Of a DNA stretch of 64,000 nt, positions 58,174-64,000 are shown in pieces. A model generated the notes under the pieces. That model was not told the origin of the DNA. It was given only the letters and a program-made list of their open reading frames with translations, and ran no database searches. Numbering within the stretch: the first letter of the stretch is position 1; each line of letters opens with the position of its first letter. Position numbers and translations under genes: made by a program. The stretch is from Pseudomonadota bacterium (lineage in GTDB: Bacteria > Pseudomonadota > Alphaproteobacteria > Sphingomonadales > Sphingomonadaceae): assembly GCA_021794525.1 (NCBI GenBank), contig JAJYQP010000006.1, positions 1 through 64,000 of the forward strand. The letters run 5' to 3'.

Positions 58174-60570
58174 ATGGGTAACGAGGGCATCGCACACCAC
58201 CGCGATTCGATGGGCCGCGCGCTCCTGCGCGGCAGTGCCTGCGCGCTGGCGCTTCTGACGGCGGCCTGCGGCGGCGGGAGCGGAAACGCGATCTCCTCGA
58301 CGCCCCCTCCGCCCAGCCCCGCGCCCGCGCCCGCCCCGACGCCTGCACCTGCACCCGGCGGGGTGACGCTGACGCAGGAATACCGCGATTCGGCAGGGCC
58401 GGCGCAGCACGGTGCCACGGTCGCCTGGGACGCGGGCTCGACCGGCACCGGGCAGACCATCGCGATCATCGATACCGGGATCGACGCGAGCAGTCCCGAA
58501 TTCGTCGGCCGCGTGCTGCCTTCGTCTCGCGATGTGGCGAACGGCGGGCGCTCGATCCAGGCGGAGGACGACCACGGCACCAATGTCGCGCTGGTCGCTG
58601 CCGCCGCGCGTGACCGGGTGGGGGTGATGGGCATTGCCTACAACGCCTCGCTTCTGGTGCTGCGTGCCGATACGCCCGGGACCTGCTCGGGCGACCGCAA
58701 CGTATCCGAGGCGAGCTGCTCGTTCAGCGACGCCAGCATCGCGCGCGGTGTCGATGCCGCGGTTGCGGGCGGGGCCAGGGTCATCAACATCAGCCTGGGC
58801 GGCAATGACCCGATCACGACCGGTGTGCGCGACGCGGTGGCGCGGGCGGCGAACGCCGGCGTGGTGATCGTCGTGGCCGCGGGCAATGGCGGGGACGGCA
58901 GCCGCTCCGGCGTCGATCCCAACCAGCCGAGCGGTTTCGCCTCCTCGCTGCGGGCGGCGGGGGGCGACAACGTGATCATCGTCGGCTCGGTCGACGAGGG
59001 TAACGTGATTTCGAGCTTCAGCCAGCGCGCGGGCGCGCAGGCGAACTATTTCCTCACCGCCCGGGGCGAGCGCATCTGCTGCGTCTACGAAAACGGCCAG
59101 GTTTATGTCGGCAACGACGGGCAGGGGCCTTACAATCTCGCCTTCTCGGGCACGAGCTTTTCGACCCCGCAAGTGGCGGGCGCAGTCGCCTTGCTGGCGC
59201 AGGCCTTCCCCAAGCTGACCGGCGCGCAGATCGTGCGGATCCTGCTCGACAGCGCGCGCGATGCCGGAGCGGCGGGCGTCGATGCGGTGTATGGCGCGGG
59301 GGTGCTCGATATCGCGCGCGCGTTTGCACCGCGCGGGGTCTTGACGCTGCCCGGCGGGACGACAGCGGTCTATCTCGGCGAGGGCGGCACCGGCTCGCCC
59401 GCCATGGGCGATGCGCTGGGTAGTGGCGAGGCGATCGGCGGGGTGGCGCTCGACGGCTACCAGCGGGCCTACAAGGTCGATCTCGGCAGCGGCCTGCGCG
59501 GTGCCGCGCCCGAGAGGCGGCTTGGCGGCGCGCTGGCGATGGGATCGCATGTCGCGGGCGCGCAGGCGGGGCCGATGGCGCTGGCCTTTACCGTGGCCGA
59601 CCCGGCCCGCGAGGGGCCGAACGGTTGGGCGCGCCAGCTCAGGCTGAGCGGCGAGGAAGCTGACGGCGCGCGGCTGCTGGCGGCCCGGGCGATCGCGCGG
59701 CTGACGCCGGGCACCAGCCTGGCGATCGCGGTCAATGAAGGCGCGGAAGGGCTCTCCGCCCGGCTGCGCGGCGCGCGTCAGCCCGCGTTCCTGATCGCCC
59801 GCGCGGCGGAGGGTGACACCGGGTTCCAGCGCAGCGGCGACACCGCGCTCGTGCTCCGGCAGCAGTTCGGCGGCACGGGGCTCACATTCACCGCCACCAG
59901 CGGGCTGGTCTGGCGCGGCAACGACCTGCGCGCGGCCGAGGCGCTTCCGGGCGCTCCCCGCGAGCGGACGGCCACCCGTCGCTTCACCCTGACCGCGGAC
60001 CGCGAGATCGGCCCGCTTGCGACGAGCCTAGGCGCGACCTGGCAGACCGAGGACGCGACCGTGCTCGGCGCGCTGTTTCCCGCTGCGTTCGGCGCGCGCG
60101 GTTCCGGCACGCTGTTCCTCGACGCTGCGGCTTGGCTTTCCCTCGCGCAGGGCTGGACCCTGGGTGCGCAATGGCGCCAGGGGTTGACCAAGGCGCACGC
60201 TGGCGGCCTCGTGACCGAGGGTTCGCGCTTTGCGAGCAATGGCTGGTCGATCGACCTATCCCGCGAGAACGCGTTCACCGTCGGCGACAGCCTCGGTTTC
60301 CGGCTGTCGCAGCCGCTGAGAGTCTCCGGCGGCGGGATCGGGCTGCGGCTCCCGGTGGCCTGGGATTACGCGACACTCAGCCCCACTTACGGCACACAAT
60401 TCCTGTCGCTGACACCTTCGGGCCGCGAGATCGATGCCGAGCTTGCCTGGCGCGGGCCGCTGTGGGGCGGCAACGCAGGCGCGAGCCTGTTCTGGCGCAA
60501 GGATCCCGGTCACTACGCCAGCCTGCCCGACGACCGGGGCGTTGCATTGCGCTGGGAGCGGAGCTTCTAG
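58174..60570 (+). CDS. S8 subtilisin-like protease with C-terminal autotransporter-like domain, lipoprotein
   Basis: 798 residues. The signal ends in LLTAAC (Cys at about 31 from this start; ATG 58210 is an alternative). A Pro/Ala-rich linker leads to the subtilase domain with catalytic Asp in AIIDTGIDASSP, His in EDDHGTNVALV and Ser in SGTSFSTPQVAGA. The C-terminal 300 residues are rich in alternating hydrophobic/aromatic and Gly residues, and the chain ends with aromatic Phe (VALRWERSF), as in an outer-membrane beta-barrel. A lipidated subtilase autotransporter of the NalP/SphB1 type is the best fit. The gene stands alone. Confidence 0.88.
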   Translation: MGNEGIAHHRDSMGRALLRGSACALALLTAACGGGSGNAISSTPPPPSPAPAPAPTPAPAPGGVTLTQEYRDSAGPAQHGATVAWDAGSTGTGQTIAIIDTGIDASSPEFVGRVLPSSRDVANGGRSIQAEDDHGTNVALVAAAARDRVGVMGIAYNASLLVLRADTPGTCSGDRNVSEASCSFSDASIARGVDAAVAGGARVINISLGGNDPITTGVRDAVARAANAGVVIVVAAGNGGDGSRSGVDPNQPSGFASSLRAAGGDNVIIVGSVDEGNVISSFSQRAGAQANYFLTARGERICCVYENGQVYVGNDGQGPYNLAFSGTSFSTPQVAGAVALLAQAFPKLTGAQIVRILLDSARDAGAAGVDAVYGAGVLDIARAFAPRGVLTLPGGTTAVYLGEGGTGSPAMGDALGSGEAIGGVALDGYQRAYKVDLGSGLRGAAPERRLGGALAMGSHVAGAQAGPMALAFTVADPAREGPNGWARQLRLSGEEADGARLLAARAIARLTPGTSLAIAVNEGAEGLSARLRGARQPAFLIARAAEGDTGFQRSGDTALVLRQQFGGTGLTFTATSGLVWRGNDLRAAEALPGAPRERTATRRFTLTADREIGPLATSLGATWQTEDATVLGALFPAAFGARGSGTLFLDAAAWLSLAQGWTLGAQWRQGLTKAHAGGLVTEGSRFASNGWSIDLSRENAFTVGDSLGFRLSQPLRVSGGGIGLRLPVAWDYATLSPTYGTQFLSLTPSGREIDAELAWRGPLWGGNAGASLFWRKDPGHYASLPDDRGVALRWERSF

Positions 60571-60571
60571 A

Positions 60572-60616
60572 GCGTGTCCCGAAAAAGTGGGAACCGGTTT
60601 TTCGACCCGAACACGC
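60572..60616. repeat. Nested hairpin repeat after the subtilase gene
   Basis: Outer arms GCGTGT / ACACGC (60572-60577, 60611-60616) and inner arms CGAAAAA / TTTTTCG (60580-60586, 60598-60604). This GTCCCGAAAAAGTGGGAACCGG-type element recurs between genes in many Alphaproteobacteria. It may end the transcripts of both convergent genes. Confidence 0.75.
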
Positions 60617-60628
60617 GACCGCAAAGAC

Positions 60629-61714
60629 CTAGTCAGGCATCCCCGCCGCGACTGCGAACTCATAAGCGCGCTCGACCAGCGGCCCGACGCGTTCGCTCAT
60701 CGACTTGGCATGCGCCGAGGAGGCGGTGCCGTCGATCACCCGCTTCTTGATGCCCTGCATGATCCCGGCGAGCCGGAAGAGGTTGTAGGCGAAATACCAG
60801 TCCATCGGCGGCACCGGATAGCCAGTGCGTGCGACATAGCGCGCCAGCGCCTCGTCCTGCGTGGGAATGCCGAGCCCGGCGAGATCGAGCCCGAGCAGGC
60901 CCGCGCGCCCGTCCGCCGGGTTGTGCCAGTTGAGCATGAGGTAGCTGAAGTCCGCGATCGGATCGCCCAGCGTCGAGAGCTCCCAGTCGAGCACCGCCAA
61001 TACGCGATCCGCGTCCTTCTCGAAGATCATGTTGTCGAGCCGGTAGTCGCCGTGGACCACGCTCGAGCCGTGCTGCGGGGGGATGGTGGTCGGCAGCCAT
61101 TCGATCAGCCGCTCCATCTGGGGCATGTGCTCGGTTTCGGACAGCCGGTACTGCTTGGACCAGCGCGCGATCTGGCGCGCGCAGTAATCGGTGGGCTTGC
61201 CGTACCCGCCGAGCCCGATGGCGACCGGATCCTTGAGGTGGAGATCGGCCATCGTGTCGATCATGGCATCGTAGATCGCGCGGCGCTGCTCGGGCGCGAG
61301 GCCGGGGAGGGCGCCGTTCCACAGGCTCCGCCCGTCGGCGAGGCCCATGACGAAGAACTTCGCGCCGAGGACCTCGGGGTCCTCGCACAGGCCCCAGGTC
61401 TTCGGGACCGGGAAACCGGTCGGCCCAAGCGCGTGCATGGCGGCGTATTCGCGGTCCACCGCGTGGGCGCTCGGCAGCAGCTTGCCGAAGGGCTGGCGGC
61501 GCAGGACATAACTGCGAGCCGGCGTGTCGATCCGGTAGGTGGGGTTCGACTGCCCGCCCTTGAACTTGGAATAGGCGATCGGGCCTTCAAAGTCCTCGAC
61601 GTTCGCTTCGAACCAGGCGGTGAGGCGGTCGAGGTCGAGTCGGTCGCGCTCGGGCACCTCGACGGTGCCGACCATTTCCTTGTCGAAGTCGATTGCGCCT
61701 GTGGTGTCCGCCAT
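60629..61714 (-). CDS. APH-fold phosphotransferase, ACAD10/11 kinase-domain type
   Basis: A 361-residue aminoglycoside-phosphotransferase-fold kinase. It has the nucleotide-binding KFKGGQSNPTYRI, the catalytic loop VVHGDYRLDNMIF (Brenner motif) and the metal-binding VLDWELSTLGDPIADF. This is the subfamily encoded next to acyl-CoA dehydrogenases and fused to them in mammalian ACAD10/ACAD11, where it phosphorylates the 4-hydroxy group of 4-hydroxyacyl-CoAs. Here it is the third gene of an operon with the ACAD11-like dehydrogenase. It starts within the stop of the alcohol dehydrogenase gene (1-bp overlap). Confidence 0.9.
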   Translation of the reverse strand: MADTTGAIDFDKEMVGTVEVPERDRLDLDRLTAWFEANVEDFEGPIAYSKFKGGQSNPTYRIDTPARSYVLRRQPFGKLLPSAHAVDREYAAMHALGPTGFPVPKTWGLCEDPEVLGAKFFVMGLADGRSLWNGALPGLAPEQRRAIYDAMIDTMADLHLKDPVAIGLGGYGKPTDYCARQIARWSKQYRLSETEHMPQMERLIEWLPTTIPPQHGSSVVHGDYRLDNMIFEKDADRVLAVLDWELSTLGDPIADFSYLMLNWHNPADGRAGLLGLDLAGLGIPTQDEALARYVARTGYPVPPMDWYFAYNLFRLAGIMQGIKKRVIDGTASSAHAKSMSERVGPLVERAYEFAVAAGMPD

Positions 61715-62802
61715 CAGTCGAACACGATCACGCTGCGCGCGTGATGCCCCTTACGCATGGTGTCGAAACCCTCGTTGACCTTCTCGAGCGGGATGCGCTC
61801 CGAAATGATAGTGTCGAGGTCCAGAAGGCCGCGCAGGTAGAAATCGACCAGGCGCGGCAGATCGACGGGAAAGTGATTCATCCCCATGATCGCGCCCTGC
61901 AACTTCTTGCCGCTGAGCAGATCCATCGCGCCCAAGCCCACCTTGCAGTCCAGCGGCATCATGCCGAGGATCGTGGCCGTGCCGCCGCGGCGCAGCACCT
62001 TTACCGCCAGATCGGCGCTGGCCTGCCGTCCGACCGCCTCGATGGCGTGGTGGACGCCGCCGCCGGAAATTGCGAGCACCTGCGCCGCCGCGTCCTCGGC
62101 CATCGCATCGACCGCGTGCGTTGCGCCCAGAACTTCGGCCAGCGCGCGCTTCTCGGGCACCGGATCGATCGCGATGACCTTGCCCGCGCCGGCGATGCGC
62201 GCGGCGTTGATTGCGGCAAGGCCCACGCCGCCGCAGCCGACGACCGCGACCGTCTCACCGGGGACAAGCTTGCAGGCATTGAAGATCGTCCCTGCACCGG
62301 TCGTGACCGCGCAGCCGATCACCGCCGCCCGGTCCAAAGGCATGGCCTTGTCGATGGCGACACAGGCGTGCTCGTGAACCAGCATCTGTTCGCAGAAGGC
62401 GCTGAGGTTGAGCATCTGCGCCACCGGCGCACTGCCATCGGCGCGCATGATCCGGGGTCCATCACCCTGCGTGCGGCGGGTGTCGGCGCCAAGGCACAGC
62501 GCCATGCGGCCCGTCACGCAGAACTCGCAATGGCCGCAAAAGGCGGAAAGGCAGGTGACGACATGGTCGCCCGGCTTCACCGTCCGCACCTCGCTGCCGA
62601 CGGCGCGGACCACACCTGCCGCCTCGTGCCCCGGGATTGCGGGCAGGGCGTGGGGATAGGCCCCGTCGATGAAATGCAGGTCCGAGTGGCACAGCCCGCA
62701 GGCCTTGGTATCGATGAGCACCTCATGCGGGGCCGGATCGGCGAGCGTGACCTCGCCGATGGTGAGGCTCCCGACCTGTTCGAGTATCGCGGCTTTTGCC
62801 AT
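61714..62802 (-). CDS. Zinc-dependent class III-type alcohol dehydrogenase
   Basis: A 362-residue NAD(P)-dependent medium-chain dehydrogenase. The catalytic zinc ligands are Cys in KACGLCHSD and GHE in PGHEAAG. The structural zinc set is in SAFCGHCEFCVTGRMALC. The Rossmann motif is VVGCGGVGLAAINAARI. It could oxidise an alcohol or hydroxyacid that feeds the flanking acyl-CoA enzymes. It overlaps both neighbours by one base (TAATG and TGATG), which marks a tight operon. Confidence 0.93.
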   Translation of the reverse strand: MAKAAILEQVGSLTIGEVTLADPAPHEVLIDTKACGLCHSDLHFIDGAYPHALPAIPGHEAAGVVRAVGSEVRTVKPGDHVVTCLSAFCGHCEFCVTGRMALCLGADTRRTQGDGPRIMRADGSAPVAQMLNLSAFCEQMLVHEHACVAIDKAMPLDRAAVIGCAVTTGAGTIFNACKLVPGETVAVVGCGGVGLAAINAARIAGAGKVIAIDPVPEKRALAEVLGATHAVDAMAEDAAAQVLAISGGGVHHAIEAVGRQASADLAVKVLRRGGTATILGMMPLDCKVGLGAMDLLSGKKLQGAIMGMNHFPVDLPRLVDFYLRGLLDLDTIISERIPLEKVNEGFDTMRKGHHARSVIVFD

Positions 62803-64000
62803 TAGCGCGCCACGCCCACATCGCCCGAGCTGTAGCGGTCGTCGGCGGTCATCGGGCCCTTGCCGTCGCGCAGCGCGTTGGCGGTCGGGCCCGGATTGGG
62901 GGCATGCTTGGCGAACTCCATGCGCGCGATCGAGCGGGCGTGGACCTCGTCCGGCCCGTCGGCGAGGCGCAGCGTTCGCTGGTGAGCATAGGCGTTGGCG
63001 AGACCATAATCGTCGGATACGCCCCCGCCGCCATGCGCCTGTATGGCATCGTCGATGATGCGCAGCGCCATGTTGGGGGCCTGCACCTTGATCATCGCGA
63101 TTTCCTGTTTCGCGCTCTTGTTGCCGACCTTGTCCATCATGTCGGCGGCCTTGAGGCAGAGCAGGCGCGTCATGTCGATGTCTATGCGGGCGCGGGCGAC
63201 GCGCTCCTCCCATACCGAATGCTTGTAGATCGGCTTGCCGAACGCCTCGCGCTCCTGCAAGCGGCGGCACATCTTCGCGAGTGCTTCTTCGGCCACGCCG
63301 ATGGTGCGCATGCAGTGGTGAATGCGGCCCGGCCCGAGCCGCCCCTGCGCAATCTCGAAGCCGCGACCTTCTCCCAGCAGCATATTGGTGACGGGGACGC
63401 GCACGTCCTTCAGTTCCACCTCCATGTGCCCGTGCGGCGCGTCGTCGTATCCGAAGACCGGAAGGTGGCGCAGTACCTTCACGCCCGGCGCGTCCATCGG
63501 CATAAGCAGCATGGACTGGGCGGCGTGGCGGCCGGCGGAAAAGTCCGTCTTGCCCATGACGATGGCGACCTTGCAGCGCGGGTCGCCCACGCCGCTCGAC
63601 CACCACTTGCGCCCGTGGATGACATATTCATCGCCGTCGCGCTCGATGCGGGTCTCGATGTTGGTGGCGTCCGAGCTCGCCGTGAAGGGCTCGGTCATCA
63701 GGAAGGCGGAGCGGATCTTGCCGTTCATCAGCGGGGTGAGCCATTCCTCCTTCTGCTCGCGCGTGCCGTAGCGGTGAAACACCTCCATGTTGCCGGTATC
63801 GGGCGCGGAGCAGTTGAAGACCTCACTGGCGAAGCCGATCCGGCCCATCTCCTCCGCGCAGAGCGCGTATTCGAGATTGGTGAGGCCCGGGCCTTCGAAC
63901 TCGTAGCTTTCATCGACGTGGTGGTGGCCGTCGTTTCTCGGCGGCATGAACAGGTTCCAGATGCCGGCGTCCTTCGCCTTGGCTTTCAGGTCCTCGACCA
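62802..64000 (-). CDS. Acyl-CoA dehydrogenase, ACAD11-like (5-prime end outside window)
   Basis: Partial: the frame stays open to the right edge (codons upstream read [17 protein letters not shown]), so the start lies beyond 64000. At least 399 residues are visible. The motifs [64 protein letters not shown] and [11 protein letters not shown] match the ACAD10/ACAD11 branch. With the APH kinase two genes downstream, this suggests removal of a 4-hydroxy group by phosphorylation and elimination. The standard ACAD reaction is the alternative. Confidence 0.92.
   Translation of the reverse strand, partial: VEDLKAKAKDAGIWNLFMPPRNDGHHHVDESYEFEGPGLTNLEYALCAEEMGRIGFASEVFNCSAPDTGNMEVFHRYGTREQKEEWLTPLMNGKIRSAFLMTEPFTASSDATNIETRIERDGDEYVIHGRKWWSSGVGDPRCKVAIVMGKTDFSAGRHAAQSMLLMPMDAPGVKVLRHLPVFGYDDAPHGHMEVELKDVRVPVTNMLLGEGRGFEIAQGRLGPGRIHHCMRTIGVAEEALAKMCRRLQEREAFGKPIYKHSVWEERVARARIDIDMTRLLCLKAADMMDKVGNKSAKQEIAMIKVQAPNMALRIIDDAIQAHGGGGVSDDYGLANAYAHQRTLRLADGPDEVHARSIARMEFAKHAPNPGPTANALRDGKGPMTADDRYSSGDVGVAR

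Overview
This window is chromosomal DNA of a GC-rich alphaproteobacterium, most likely Sphingomonadales and probably Erythrobacteraceae. This placement is inferred from gene content and style, not from a marker gene. The supporting signs are a LOV-HWE blue-light kinase with a single-domain response regulator, EcfG-type (GGAAC-N16/17-CGTT) promoter sequences, an alphaproteobacterial SOS box (GTTC-N7-GTTC), a large TonB-dependent receptor and several secreted peptidases. About 60 protein genes fill nearly all of the window. I saw no rRNA, tRNA, CRISPR array, prophage or transposase. Long open frames antisense to real genes are common because of the base composition and were left out.

Layout. 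0-6 kb: glnD (nitrogen signalling) and a TonB-dependent receptor with a strong terminator. 6-12 kb: divergent yggS and thiE-like genes, ftsK, a DUF6766 membrane protein, then a truncated copy of ald upstream of the intact alanine dehydrogenase gene. 12-19 kb: a membrane diguanylate cyclase, a thioesterase coupled to an S9 oligopeptidase, an aminopeptidase P, and a VOC-cupin pair behind an SOS box. 19-24 kb: a secreted EF-hand protein followed by an OmpR/EnvZ-type two-component system, and a HerA-like ATPase. 24-32 kb: housekeeping genes (pabB-pabC fusion, pseudouridine synthase, arfB, rpmG, lolA, alkaline phosphatase, xthA, ribA, a Sel1 protein). 32-36 kb: a compact SPFH / ribbon-helix-helix / CPBP membrane-protease operon headed by a 30-bp AT-rich palindrome, then recQ. 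36-41 kb: two small lipoproteins and an acyl-CoA catabolism cluster (acyl-CoA dehydrogenase, CoA transferase, thiolase, MaoC-type hydratase). 41-48 kb: PPK2, phenylalanine hydroxylase, small envelope proteins, uppP, an MsbA-like ABC exporter and an intracellular PHB depolymerase. 48-54 kb: a likely stress-regulated secreted protein, two conserved unknowns, the LOV kinase and its response regulator, an S41 protease lipoprotein and a SWIB-domain protein. 54-64 kb: an M19 dipeptidase, dapD, a lipidated subtilase autotransporter candidate, and an APH-kinase / alcohol dehydrogenase / ACAD11-like operon that runs off the right edge.

The observations I rate highest are: (1) the SPFH-RHH-CPBP operon with a palindrome that looks like its own operator, the protease gene carrying a 2-bp slip in a GC repeat; (2) the SOS box in front of a VOC-cupin pair; (3) the split ACAD10/ACAD11-like kinase and dehydrogenase pair, which suggests 4-hydroxyacid catabolism; (4) the LOV kinase module close to EcfG-type promoters; (5) a set of genes whose -10 elements lie 6 nt before the start codon, as in leaderless mRNAs; and (6) the decaying partial duplication of ald.
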